Below, in pieces: positions 1-8,738 of a stretch of DNA of 64,000 nucleotides; positions within the stretch are counted from its first letter, which is position 1, and every line of letters begins with the position of its first letter. The translations under genes and the position numbers were made by a program. Origin of the DNA: CAZROT01 sp964601895 (GTDB lineage Bacteria > Pseudomonadota > Gammaproteobacteria > Enterobacterales > Enterobacteriaceae); NCBI GenBank assembly GCA_964601895.1, contig CAZROT010000002.1, forward strand, positions 321,724 through 385,723, in the 5' to 3' direction. The notes beneath the pieces were generated by a model. That model saw only the letters and a program-made list of their open reading frames with translations, was not told where the DNA came from and made no database searches.

Positions 1-1
1 A

Positions 2-1273
2 CTGGCAGCACCCACTGGAAAAGCAGCAGCCCGGCTGACAGAATCGCTGAATATGGCCAGTCGCCTGTTATCACTGACTGAGCAGGAACGCGAATTATTC
101 CCCCAAAAGGCAGTCACCCTGCATCGTTTGTTAGGAGTGGGGGCAAATAATCAGCAACCGCGTTATAACAGAGCCAGCCTACTCAGCCTCGATGTCATGG
201 TGGTAGATGAAGCCGCTATGGTTGATCTGTTGATGATGGCGCGCTTAATTGAAGCATTGCCAGCGCATGCACGGATTATTTTGCTTGGTGATCGGGAGCA
301 GCTGGCGTCTGTTGAAGCGGGCGCCGTTTTTGGTGATATCTGCCAGTTTATTGAATGGGGTTACGGTATGCACCGGGCGCAACAGCTAATGCGACTTACG
401 GGTTGTTCTCTGCAAGGGCATACAGCAAGTCGTACGGTTAAGTTGCCTGACAATCTCTGTCTGTTGCGTAAAAGCTGGCGCTTTGATGAATTGTCCGGAA
501 TTGGTCAGTTGGCAAAAGCAGTTAATGCGGGTGACAGTCAGGCGGCGTTTTCAATACTGAAAGGATCATTGCGCGATATCAGCAGTCATCTCCTGGTCAG
601 GGATGAAGATTATCAGGTGCTGTTGCAAACCAGTGTCTGTAATTATGAATATTATCTTGCCAGTGTAAAAGCATGTGCCTGCCCCGCTGAAATTCTGATG
701 ATTTTTAATCGCTATCGTTTATTGTGTGCGCTACGTGAGGGGCCGTTTGGTGTCCGTGGATTAAATGAGCGTATCCTGCAGTTATTGCAGCACAAGGGTC
801 TGATTCGCCTGCCTGTCAGGGGATATGAGCAGTGGTATGGGGGACGTCCTGTGATGATAAGCCGTAACAATGCTGATCTGGGTTTATTCAATGGCGATAT
901 CGGTATTGCTCTTTGTGATCAACAGGGTGTTTTCAGAGTCTGGTTTCAGCTGCCTGATGGCAGTCTTAAATCAGTACATTGCGAACGTTTACCGCAACAT
1001 GAAACAGCATGGGCGATGACAGTCCATAAATCTCAAGGATCAGAGTTTGATAGTGTGGCGCTGGTATTACCCGATTATGTTTCGCCGGTCGTGACCCGAG
1101 AGCTGGTATACACCGCGATTACCCGTGCGCGCCAGCATCTGACTGTTTATGCCAGTGAGCAGGTGTTTACCCATGCTATCCGTACACCAACACAACGCTA
1201 TAGTGGTATGGTGGACAGTATAATAAATTATCCTGAGCAGCTCCCTGACCAGAGGTCAAATCGGGCAGGCTGA
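2..1273 (+). CDS. recD: Exodeoxyribonuclease V alpha subunit RecD, C-terminal part (5' end outside window)
   Basis: RecD is the fast 5'-3' helicase subunit of RecBCD, which processes double-strand DNA ends. The reading frame is already open at base 2 and begins with the helicase segment LAAPTGKAAARLTESL, so the Walker A motif and N-terminal third lie before the window. Visible are the DEAAMVD Walker B motif, LGDREQLASVEAG, and the C-terminal motifs AMTVHKSQGSEFD and YTAITRARQHL. About 424 residues remain of a family length near 610. In enterics argA lies between recD and amiC. Here only about 35 bp separate recD from the amiC frame, so argA is gone. Confidence 0.95.
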   Translation: MAAPTGKAAARLTESLNMASRLLSLTEQERELFPQKAVTLHRLLGVGANNQQPRYNRASLLSLDVMVVDEAAMVDLLMMARLIEALPAHARIILLGDREQLASVEAGAVFGDICQFIEWGYGMHRAQQLMRLTGCSLQGHTASRTVKLPDNLCLLRKSWRFDELSGIGQLAKAVNAGDSQAAFSILKGSLRDISSHLLVRDEDYQVLLQTSVCNYEYYLASVKACACPAEILMIFNRYRLLCALREGPFGVRGLNERILQLLQHKGLIRLPVRGYEQWYGGRPVMISRNNADLGLFNGDIGIALCDQQGVFRVWFQLPDGSLKSVHCERLPQHETAWAMTVHKSQGSEFDSVALVLPDYVSPVVTRELVYTAITRARQHLTVYASEQVFTHAIRTPTQRYSGMVDSIINYPEQLPDQRSNRAG

Positions 1274-1332
1274 ATTTCCTTCAGGATATTTTTATTATTT
1301 ATGTTTAATTGAGTAACCATTTTTGGATTTGG

Positions 1333-2577
1333 ATGACGACTTCAAATAATAATCAGCTACGTCGTCGTTTACTGCAGGGAGCAGTTGCGGCATGCACATT
1401 GAGTGTCAGTCGCATGGGTTTTGCGGCAATGGTTCAAATCATTGCCATACGTATCTGGCCTGCTTCTGCGTATACGCGTGTTACGCTGGAATCGAATACT
1501 GAGCTGAAATATCGTTCATTCATGCTCAACCACCCTGACAGGGTGGTTGTTGATATTACTGATGTACAGCTTAATAGCGTATTAAAACATATTGGTACCC
1601 AAATCCAGCCGGATGACCCTTTTTTAAAGCAGGTCAGGGTAGGCCAGTTTGATAAAAATACTGTCCGGCTGGTTTTTGAGCTCAAGCAAAATATTCGCTC
1701 TAACCTGTTTGCCTTAAAACCGGTTGCACGGTTTCAGGATCGCCTCGTGATGGATCTTTATCCATTAAAAGGCAGTGGCAATGAGGCTGATGATCCGCTG
1801 CTGGCGTTACTGGAAGACTACAATAAAGGCAATGTTGAGCGCAGGCTGCCATCCAGAGGATCACCAAAGCCCGGTAAAGCAGGCAGGGACAGGCCTATTG
1901 TCATTGTGTTGGATCCGGGTCATGGTGGCGAAGATCCTGGTGCCATTGGTAAAAATAAGACCCGTGAAAAGGATGTAGTGTTACAGATAGCACAACGTTT
2001 ACGAGAATTGTTAAGGCATGAGCCTGATATGCAGGTCTGGATGACGCGTAATGAAGATGTTTTTATTCCGTTAAAAGTGCGAGTAGCAGAGGCACGCAGA
2101 CGGCAGGCTGATTTGTTTATATCCATTCATGCTGATGCTTTTACCAACAGAGCAGCCAGAGGATCATCCGTGTTTGCACTGTCTGTCAGAGGAGCGACCA
2201 GCAATCTTGCGCGTTTTCTGGCGCAAACTCAGAATGAGGCTGATGAGATTGGTGGTGTGAGCAGGAGTGGCGATAAGTACCTCGATCATACGATGTTTGA
2301 TTTATTGCAGACGGCCACTATCAGCGACAGTTTAAAATTTGGCCAGGCAGTATTACAGCAGATGCAAAAAGTTAACCATCTGCACAAACATCATGTTGAA
2401 CAGGCTGGTTTTGCGGTATTGAAAGCGCCAGATATCCCGTCAATTCTGGTAGAAACTGCATTTATCAGTAATCCGGAAGAGGAATATAAGTTGCGTACTC
2501 GTCATTTTCAGCAACAGATTGCCGGGTCAATTTTAGCAGGTATCAAGGCCTGTTTTCGCCATGGCAGGGGGAGGTAA
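1333..2577 (+). CDS. amiC: N-acetylmuramoyl-L-alanine amidase AmiC
   Basis: Periplasmic zinc amidase that cleaves septal peptidoglycan for daughter-cell separation. The N-terminus has a twin-arginine signal (RRRLLQG followed by a hydrophobic stretch ending near FAA), then an AMIN domain for septal targeting (about residues 35-140) and an amidase_3 domain with the zinc and catalytic motifs DPGHGGEDPGA, SIHADAF and ILVETAFISN. I chose the ATG at 1333, which gives 414 residues (E. coli about 417). An upstream TTG at 1309 would add eight unlikely residues before the Tat signal. Its activator NlpD is encoded 2.4 kb downstream. Confidence 0.95.
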   Translation: MTTSNNNQLRRRLLQGAVAACTLSVSRMGFAAMVQIIAIRIWPASAYTRVTLESNTELKYRSFMLNHPDRVVVDITDVQLNSVLKHIGTQIQPDDPFLKQVRVGQFDKNTVRLVFELKQNIRSNLFALKPVARFQDRLVMDLYPLKGSGNEADDPLLALLEDYNKGNVERRLPSRGSPKPGKAGRDRPIVIVLDPGHGGEDPGAIGKNKTREKDVVLQIAQRLRELLRHEPDMQVWMTRNEDVFIPLKVRVAEARRRQADLFISIHADAFTNRAARGSSVFALSVRGATSNLARFLAQTQNEADEIGGVSRSGDKYLDHTMFDLLQTATISDSLKFGQAVLQQMQKVNHLHKHHVEQAGFAVLKAPDIPSILVETAFISNPEEEYKLRTRHFQQQIAGSILAGIKACFRHGRGR

Positions 2578-2683
2578 CAGGATAAAAATAGACTGTTAAC
2601 CTCGTGCACTTAGCATGTTCATTTGACCGCATCAGGTTTATTTTTTCGCGTTATTTTGTTTTATCCCCTGAAATCCTGAAAAG

Positions 2684-2713
2684 CGGCTTAGACATAAGCC
2701 GATTGATTTTTTA
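2684..2713 (+). terminator. Rho-independent terminator after amiC
   Basis: A 7-bp perfect stem (CGGCTTA at 2684-2690, TAAGCCG at 2695-2701) with a GACA loop is followed by a T-rich run. It separates amiC from the downstream carboxypeptidase gene. Confidence 0.55.
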
Positions 2714-2735
2714 TTAAAAAATTTGGACATAGGTT

Positions 2736-4187
2736 ATGATTTCATTAAGGTTTTTGGGTATAATTTGTATCTTTATGTTAGCTTCTTCCTGTGCGTTGCA
2801 TAATAATGCCATTTTTACTAAAACAAAGCGCGCAGAGCAGATATCGTTACATTTAAAAAATAAAAAACTAACTGGCGCTGTTTCAGCAATTACAGTCAGG
2901 GATACACAGACAGGTAAAATTCTCTATCAACATAATGGCTCAACACGTTTAATTCCAGCATCAACGATGAAGCTTGTTACAGTAGCATCTGCTTTTGCGC
3001 TATTGGGTGAGCACCATCAGTTTACCACGCGTGTTCAGACAGACGGTGCTGTAAGAGCGGGGGTTTTACATGGCAATTTGTATCTGACAGGTACTGGTGA
3101 TCCGGGTCTGACAGCCAGCGATTTGCAGGTTATGGTAAAAAGTCTTGTGGCGCAGGGTATCACCAGAATACAGGGCGGCCTTGTCATCGATGATACTGAA
3201 TTTGATCAAATAAGACTGGGAACAGATTGGGCACAGGACGATGAGCCTATGGCGTATGCAGCACAAATTTCTCCGTTAACATTGTCACCGGATGATGGTT
3301 ACCATGCAGGTTCAATTATTGTTAATGTAGCGGGAGGAAAGCGCATTAATGAGCCGGGATTAGTGTCAGTGGTGCCGAAAAATGATTATGTTAACATCAT
3401 TAACCACTCCGTTACCGGAGAATCTCTTTCTATTTCAGTAACTCGAGAGCATGGAAATAACAATATTATTGTTTCAGGATCAATACCCTCCTTTCAGGAA
3501 ACGACGGCCATGGTCAGTGTCTGGGAGCCCACACAATTAGTGTCTCATGTTTTTATGAACATACTGAAGGAAAATGGAATTCATGTGAAGGGTCCGGTCA
3601 GGATAGGGAGTAAAACACCTGCTGATGCGCGAGTTCTCGCACAGCATAACTCTGCTAATCTCTCGGAATTAGCCCTTCCTTTGATGAAATTATCAAACAA
3701 CACGATCGCTGAAATTTTACTCAAGGCAATCGGAAGAAAATATCAGCAGGTGGGTACAACAGAAGCAGGAATAGCCGCTGTTATGGAATTATTAACAGCC
3801 AGAGGGCTGGATACCTTGCCTGCTGGCATCGTTGATGGTTCAGGACTTTCACGTCGAAACCTGCTGACTACCGCATTCCTGACAGAGTTACTGATTTATG
3901 CCCAAAATGAAGACTGGTTTACTGCTTTTTATTCATCCTTACCGGTAGCCTGTTTACCTGAGAAGCTGACAGGAGGGAGTCTGCGTCACCGCTTATGCCG
4001 GACACCAGCAGCCGGTAAGGTTGTGGCAAAAACAGGAAGTATGACGGGTGTTGGTGCATTATCCGGCTATATTACCAATCGCAATGATAAACGCCTGGCG
4101 TTTTCCATGATAATGAATAATCAGCCGGTTTCGGTAAGAGACATTCAGGATGAGATTCTTATTCTGTTGGCAGAACTGGAGGAATAA
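2736..4187 (+). CDS. dacB: D-alanyl-D-alanine carboxypeptidase/endopeptidase, PBP4 family (peptidase S13)
   Basis: Penicillin-binding protein that trims peptidoglycan stem peptides or cuts cross-links in the periplasm. All three active-site motifs are present: SxxK as PASTMKLVT near residue 76, SxN as KLSNN near residue 325, and KTG as VAKTGSMTG near residue 430. A signal peptide ends at LASSC, which could be a weak lipobox. The body (for example SVWEP, LMKLSNN, SLPVA) reads more like the Bacillus PBP4a (DacC) type than E. coli DacB as I remember both. Its location between amiC and pcm is not the E. coli one. Spacing to pcm is short, so the two may be co-transcribed. Confidence 0.88.
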   Translation: MISLRFLGIICIFMLASSCALHNNAIFTKTKRAEQISLHLKNKKLTGAVSAITVRDTQTGKILYQHNGSTRLIPASTMKLVTVASAFALLGEHHQFTTRVQTDGAVRAGVLHGNLYLTGTGDPGLTASDLQVMVKSLVAQGITRIQGGLVIDDTEFDQIRLGTDWAQDDEPMAYAAQISPLTLSPDDGYHAGSIIVNVAGGKRINEPGLVSVVPKNDYVNIINHSVTGESLSISVTREHGNNNIIVSGSIPSFQETTAMVSVWEPTQLVSHVFMNILKENGIHVKGPVRIGSKTPADARVLAQHNSANLSELALPLMKLSNNTIAEILLKAIGRKYQQVGTTEAGIAAVMELLTARGLDTLPAGIVDGSGLSRRNLLTTAFLTELLIYAQNEDWFTAFYSSLPVACLPEKLTGGSLRHRLCRTPAAGKVVAKTGSMTGVGALSGYITNRNDKRLAFSMIMNNQPVSVRDIQDEILILLAELEE

Positions 4188-4234
4188 ATGAGATTTTTTA
4201 CAATCTGTTTAATTCAGGTTGAGGTTTTTAAGGG

Positions 4235-4861
4235 ATGGTGAATAAGCAGGTACAAAATCTGCTGACGCAATTGCGTCAGCAGGGTATTTGTAATGAACGA
4301 ATTTTGCAGGTTATTGAAAATGTCCCGCGTGAATACTTCGTTGATGAAGCACTGGCGCATAAGGCTTATGAAAATACAGCATTACCTATAGGAAATGGCC
4401 AGACAATTTCCCAGCCCTACATCGTTGCACGTATGACCGAATTGTTACAGTTAAAGCCAACGTCCCGCGTGCTGGAAATTGGTACTGGATCGGGTTATCA
4501 GACAGCCATTCTGGCGCATCTGGTGCAGCATGTCTGGTCGGTTGAACGTATCAAAGTACTACAGTGGCAGGCAAAAAGACGTTTGAAACAGTTGGATCTT
4601 CATAATATATCTACACGTCATGCCGATGGCTGGTCAGGATGGGCTTCCCGTAGTCCCTTTGATGCCATTATTGTGACGGCTGCTCCAGCAGAGATACCTG
4701 AAACCTTATTACGACAGCTGGATCAAGGTGGCATTCTGGTGCTACCCGTTGGTGAACGCTGCCAGACGTTAAAAGTAATACAACGGTGCGGCAATGAGTA
4801 TTTGACTAAAACTGTAGAAGCCGTTTGTTTTGTACCTTTAATAGCAGGAGAACTTGCCTGA
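4235..4861 (+). CDS. pcm: Protein-L-isoaspartate O-methyltransferase Pcm
   Basis: SAM-dependent enzyme that methylates L-isoaspartyl residues in aged proteins so that they can revert to aspartate. The SAM-binding motif VLEIGTGSGYQTAIL is intact, as are the acceptor-site region ISQPYIVARMTE and the C-terminal FVPLIAGELA. Length is 208 residues, identical to E. coli. The ATG at 4235 is preceded by GAGG about 10 bases upstream. In enterics surE overlaps pcm upstream. Here surE is absent and the carboxypeptidase gene takes its place, while pcm-nlpD-rpoS order is kept. Confidence 0.96.
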   Translation: MVNKQVQNLLTQLRQQGICNERILQVIENVPREYFVDEALAHKAYENTALPIGNGQTISQPYIVARMTELLQLKPTSRVLEIGTGSGYQTAILAHLVQHVWSVERIKVLQWQAKRRLKQLDLHNISTRHADGWSGWASRSPFDAIIVTAAPAEIPETLLRQLDQGGILVLPVGERCQTLKVIQRCGNEYLTKTVEAVCFVPLIAGELA

Positions 4862-4961
4862 TAGCGGTATTCTGTAACTAGCATAATAGCGTATGTGCAG
4901 GTGGGTTTGTTTTAACGTAAGTTGGATCTCGATAAATTATTTATTACTACATGGAGGGGAT

Positions 4962-5933
4962 GTGAATTCTGAGGGCTTGAAAATACTGTCAGGCAGAATT
5001 GCACTCTATGTGTTTCTGGGTTTGTCTGTGACAGGTTGTATGCGCAGTACTTCAACACCAGCGCCTGTCAGAAGCGTTGATGAGCGTACAATATCGGGTG
5101 GTTCATCAGTAAGCGCGGGCAAGGGGAATACTGCTGACACGAGTATCAATTATCAGCGTAATTATGAAAATATTCCCAAGGGCAGTTATGGTGGTGCTAC
5201 CTGGCGGGTTAAACGTGGTGATACTCTTTTTTACATTGCATGGATAACAGGTAACGATTTTCGTTATCTTGCAGCCAGAAATAACATTGCCAGACCATGG
5301 AATCTGAGTCCGGGTCAGGTAATTCACCTGAATGGCAGGGGTGCAGAGGCTGCCACTAGTGACGCTACGCGTGGTTTACCGCAACATCCTTCTGTCAGTC
5401 AGATCCAAACTCCAGGGATTGATTCTGCATCAATTAATGCGTATTCTGGCAAAAATAATGTTAATGGAACGTATAATAAAAAAGATGCTATTGTTTCAAA
5501 AATAGATAATGATATTAGATCAGGAAATAATATTCATGCTATAAATGATAGTAATGTACCTGTGAAGCAATGGAAATGGCCAGCTGACGGGAAAATCATA
5601 GAAGGTTTTTTAGCTGCTGAGGGTGGTAATAAAGGGATCGATATTGCTGCATCACGTGGGCAGTCGGTATTTGCTACTGCAAAGGGACGCATTGTCTATG
5701 CAGGCAATGCCCTTCGTGGTTATGGAAATTTAATTATTATAAAGCATGATGATGATTATTTAAGCGCCTATGCCCATAATGATAGTATGCTGGTTCGTGA
5801 GCAGCAGGAAGTTAAGGCAGGGCAGAAAATAGCAACAATGGGAAGTAGTGGAACCAGTTCAGTGAGATTGCATTTTGAAATTCGTTACAAAGGAAAGTCT
5901 GTAAATCCGCTGCGTTATCTCCCGCAGCGATAA
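4962..5933 (+). CDS. nlpD: Lipoprotein NlpD, AmiC activator (LysM + degenerate LytM domain)
   Basis: Outer-membrane lipoprotein that activates the amidase AmiC at the septum. It has a signal peptide with lipobox VTGC, a LysM domain (VKRGDTLFYIAWITGNDF), a low-complexity linker of about 100 residues and a C-terminal M23/LytM domain ending NPLRYLPQR. The M23 zinc-binding His is replaced in NKGIDIA, as in E. coli NlpD, so it should regulate rather than cut peptidoglycan. The start is uncertain. I chose GTG 4962 just after GGAGGGG because it places the lipobox correctly, although the spacing is tight. The frame stays open upstream to 4893. In E. coli the main rpoS promoter lies inside nlpD. Confidence 0.92.
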   Translation: MNSEGLKILSGRIALYVFLGLSVTGCMRSTSTPAPVRSVDERTISGGSSVSAGKGNTADTSINYQRNYENIPKGSYGGATWRVKRGDTLFYIAWITGNDFRYLAARNNIARPWNLSPGQVIHLNGRGAEAATSDATRGLPQHPSVSQIQTPGIDSASINAYSGKNNVNGTYNKKDAIVSKIDNDIRSGNNIHAINDSNVPVKQWKWPADGKIIEGFLAAEGGNKGIDIAASRGQSVFATAKGRIVYAGNALRGYGNLIIIKHDDDYLSAYAHNDSMLVREQQEVKAGQKIATMGSSGTSSVRLHFEIRYKGKSVNPLRYLPQR

Positions 5934-5991
5934 ATCGGGCGGAATTATGTTGATATTTTGCCCGCTACTATCATAACGGGCAGGAGCGCAT

Positions 5992-6993
5992 ATGAGCCAA
6001 AATACGCTAAAAATTATAGAGTTACATGAAGATGAAGATCTTTATGAAAACGATGCTGATTCGGATACCTTTGATGAAAAAGAGCTGACTAATGAAACGC
6101 CCGCTGATCCCGATGTTGAAGAAGAGGATCCGCTACTTTCACAGGAAGTCAGTCAGCGTGTTTTGGATGCAACACAGCTTTATCTGGGTGAAATTGGTTA
6201 TTCACCCTTATTAACTGCTGAGGAAGAAATTTATTTTGCCAGACGTGCCTTGCGCGGTGATCTTCCTTCCCGTCAGCGCATGATTGAAAGTAATCTGCGT
6301 CTGGTTGTGAAAATAGCACGTCGTTATGCTAATCGCGGTCTGTTTCTGCTTGATCTTATTGAAGAAGGTAACCTTGGTTTAATCCACGCAGTAGAAAAAT
6401 TTGATCCTGAATTGGGTTTTCGTTTTTCAACGTATGCAACCTGGTGGATCCGTCAAACGATTGAACGCGCCATTATGAACCAGACACGTACCATTCGCCT
6501 TCCCATTCATATTGTTAAAGAATTGAATGTTTACCTGCGTACTGCGCGTGATCTTGCCCACAAACTGGATCATGAGCCGAGTGCGGAAGAAATTGCTGAA
6601 CAGCTCAATAAACCGGTAGACGATGTAAATCGCATGTTACAACTTAATGAGCGTATTACGTCGGTAGATATTCCTTTGAGTAGCGATTCTGATAAGGCGC
6701 TGCTGGATATCCTGTCTGATGAGAATGACAGTGGTCCTGAAAATACCATTCAGGATGACGATATGAAGCAGAGTATCGTCAAGTGGCTGTTTGAGCTTAA
6801 AGCAACTCAACGCGAGGTACTGGCACGGCGTTTTGGTCTGTTAGGTTATGAAGCGGCGACGCTGGAGTATGTTGGCCACGAGATTGGTTTAACGCGTGAA
6901 CGTGTGCGTCAGATTCAGGTTGAAGGTTTACGGCATTTGCGTGAAATACTACAGACACAGGGACTAAATATTGAAGCGCTGTTTCGTGAATAG
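5992..6993 (+). CDS. rpoS: RNA polymerase sigma factor RpoS (sigma-38)
   Basis: Stationary-phase and general-stress sigma factor. All sigma regions are present: region 1.2/2 (TQLYLGEIGYSPLLTAEEE, FSTYATWWIRQTIERAIM), region 3 (EPSAEEIAEQL) and region 4 (GLTRERVRQIQVEGL). Length is 333 residues (E. coli 330). The acidic N-terminus is slightly longer. Compared with the usual enteric sequence, several near-invariant positions differ: His132 and Leu141 in region 2, and Tyr293, His296 and His315 in the region 4 helix-turn-helix. This suggests relaxed or altered promoter recognition. RBS CAGGAG lies upstream of ATG 5992. Confidence 0.97.
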   Translation: MSQNTLKIIELHEDEDLYENDADSDTFDEKELTNETPADPDVEEEDPLLSQEVSQRVLDATQLYLGEIGYSPLLTAEEEIYFARRALRGDLPSRQRMIESNLRLVVKIARRYANRGLFLLDLIEEGNLGLIHAVEKFDPELGFRFSTYATWWIRQTIERAIMNQTRTIRLPIHIVKELNVYLRTARDLAHKLDHEPSAEEIAEQLNKPVDDVNRMLQLNERITSVDIPLSSDSDKALLDILSDENDSGPENTIQDDDMKQSIVKWLFELKATQREVLARRFGLLGYEAATLEYVGHEIGLTRERVRQIQVEGLRHLREILQTQGLNIEALFRE

Positions 6994-7721
6994 TGTAAGC
7001 TGAATTATGAATAAACATTATGTCTGATTGACCGTACCGGGATGTGAGACAGATCCAGTGTTGTATCATGAATGCATCACGTCTTTTCTATATTTAAATT
7101 TTCCTGCATGAAAAGATCCTCCGGAGTCCTCATCATTTTGCTGTAGCTCTCATTTTTATCACTGTGGGCTGCACTTTTTTGTCTGTTTCAGAGTCTTTTG
7201 CTTTTATTCAGCAAAATTATCTTTCATTCCCTGATATTCAATATTTAAAATAATAATGCTTAAACTTTTCCTTACAAAAAAATGAATTTTTATACAAATT
7301 TTAATTTTTTATTTAAAATAGAAAATAAAAATATTGAAAAAATAAAAATTAACAGGTATTTTTGAAAGAAATGATACAGTAAAAAAACATTTAATCACAA
7401 AAAATTACTTATAATACAAAACATTATAATTAACTAATCAAGGTGGTGAAATGAAAATACAGAAAATTAATAAATTATTTAACTCTTTTATACTAGAAAC
7501 TTATTGTTCGGATAGAAATTTTTAAAACATTACCCTCTTTAGCAAATATGGCTGAAAAATAAAGAATTACTATCAGCAATAAAATCATACTGTGCAAAAA
7601 AATAGCAGATGAAAAATGACTCCGAAGTAAAACAACAAGTTAACCATGAAATTATCATCGATAATTTACTGTGAGAAAAATATCGTAAACACGTTGCTTT
7701 AAAAAATAACCGGAGATTATT
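6994..7721. other. AT-rich gap downstream of rpoS
   Basis: About 730 bp of very AT-rich sequence. The only coding-like element is a 24-codon frame at 7451-7525, reported separately. After it, short frames broken by stops run up to the next gene. No RNA gene or clear terminator was seen. Confidence 0.6.
7451..7525 (+). pseudogene. 24-codon micro-ORF with strong RBS, possible gene remnant
   Basis: An ATG at 7451 is preceded by AAGGTGGTGAA, a good ribosome binding site. The frame encodes MKIQKINKLFNSF and eleven more residues before TAA. Downstream, another frame (around 7544-7680) stays open except for two stops, so this may be the head of a decayed small gene rather than a true peptide. It is not recognisable. 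Upstream position and AT content are like those of the DUF883 gene that follows. Confidence 0.25.
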
Positions 7722-7988
7722 ATGTCATATAATCATAAAGACCTTTTAGAAAATTTTAAAAATTTATCTTTTAATTTGAATGGAATAGAAGAAATACGTA
7801 AGAAAATAGAAAAATCAATTGGTGATTCTAATAAATTATTTAATAATGCTGCAGAGGCAGTAAAAGATAACAGTAAAAAAATTGCAAATTGTGCTGACAA
7901 ATATGTAAAAAACAATCCATGGAAGAGCATTGGTTTTGCAGTTGCTAGTGTGGTTATAATAAATGGTTTAGTTAAAAAAATTAACTAG
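7722..7988 (+). CDS. DUF883 (ElaB/YqjD-type) inner-membrane-anchored small protein
   Basis: An 88-residue protein with a long amphipathic helical N-terminus and a C-terminal hydrophobic anchor. The stretch YVKNNPWKSIGFAVA matches the family signature (a region like NPW followed by a small-residue membrane helix) of ElaB, YqjD and YgaM. In E. coli those bind ribosomes at the inner membrane in stationary phase under RpoS control. Here the gene lies just downstream of rpoS, but its promoter cannot be assigned. RBS CGGAG precedes ATG 7722. A hairpin follows the stop. Base composition is more AT-rich than the flanking housekeeping genes. Confidence 0.7.
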   Translation: MSYNHKDLLENFKNLSFNLNGIEEIRKKIEKSIGDSNKLFNNAAEAVKDNSKKIANCADKYVKNNPWKSIGFAVASVVIINGLVKKIN

Positions 7989-8021
7989 TTATTAGTGAGA
8001 TTATTGAAATTTAACTTGCAA

Positions 8022-8075
8022 GAAAATAAAATCGCTTACGCTGATAGCGTAAGCATTAAGTATTTTATTTTCTTT
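8022..8075 (+). terminator. Hairpin terminator after the DUF883 gene
   Basis: An 8-bp perfect stem, GCTTACGC (8034-8041) and GCGTAAGC (8047-8054), encloses a TGATA loop. It is flanked by AAAATAAAAT on the left and ATTTTATTTTCTT on the right, so it could end transcription in both directions. Confidence 0.6.
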
Positions 8076-8600
8076 ATATATAAGAAGGAGTATGAGTGTA
8101 TTCCTCCTGATTTTTCCCGTGAAAAATTATAGATTTTTAATTGGTTAAATAGTAAGAATTGGTTCATTTTTTTAACTGTTAATATAGCTTTATTATGCTA
8201 CATCTGGTTATGAAATTTCTGTCAGTATATTTTTTTCAAATAGAAAGGTTTAAGTATTAATTTAAGTGATGATTTATTGATTATTAATGACAGTAAGTAA
8301 TAAGGCAAAAATTAGCTAATTACATCGCGATATATGTACACAGAAATTTTCTTTAAAATTAACATATTATGCAATGTAAGTTAATAATATTCATCCTGAA
8401 TATAGAATATTGATCAAGGAAATAAAAGAAGCGTCATCAAAATAAATTTATCTTAAAAGCAATACATAAATTATTTTTAGGATAAATTTTTATTAATGCT
8501 CCTGTTGTCATAACGATATAAAAAATATAACTTTTTTATCAGATATGACAGGTGCTATATGTGATTAAAATAAATTAATTATTATTAAGGAGTATATTAA
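8076..8600. other. AT-rich gap, no gene seen
   Basis: About 525 bp of AT-rich sequence without a frame of credible coding character on either strand. The last 14 bases hold the AAGGAGT ribosome binding site of the small membrane protein gene at 8601. Confidence 0.5.
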
Positions 8601-8738
8601 ATGAGCGAAGAAAACAGAAAAATAAATGCAGACGCGTCATCGAAAACAGGCGAAAAAGCACCTTCATCGAAGGCAGGTTATATCATCGGGACAGTGTTAT
8701 TAATTATGATTGCATTTTATATTGTGGCTTACTGGTGA
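8601..8738 (+). CDS. Small single-span membrane protein, 45 aa
   Basis: An unrecognised small protein. It has a strong ribosome binding site, AAGGAGT, at 8587-8593 and an ATG at 8601. The first 24 residues are charged and polar (MSEENRKINADASSKTG...), followed by a hydrophobic stretch of about 19 residues (YIIGTVLLIMIAFYIVAYW) that ends at the stop, so it looks like a tail-anchored or single-span inner-membrane peptide. It stands alone in an AT-rich area between the DUF883 gene and the mechanosensitive channel. Many stress-induced enteric small proteins have this plan, but I cannot assign a family. Confidence 0.6.
   Translation: MSEENRKINADASSKTGEKAPSSKAGYIIGTVLLIMIAFYIVAYW

Noticed and set aside
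5600..5933. NlpD C-terminal domain as an active M23 endopeptidase
   Set aside because: The zinc-binding His is missing at NKGIDIA, as in E. coli NlpD, so an activator role is more likely.
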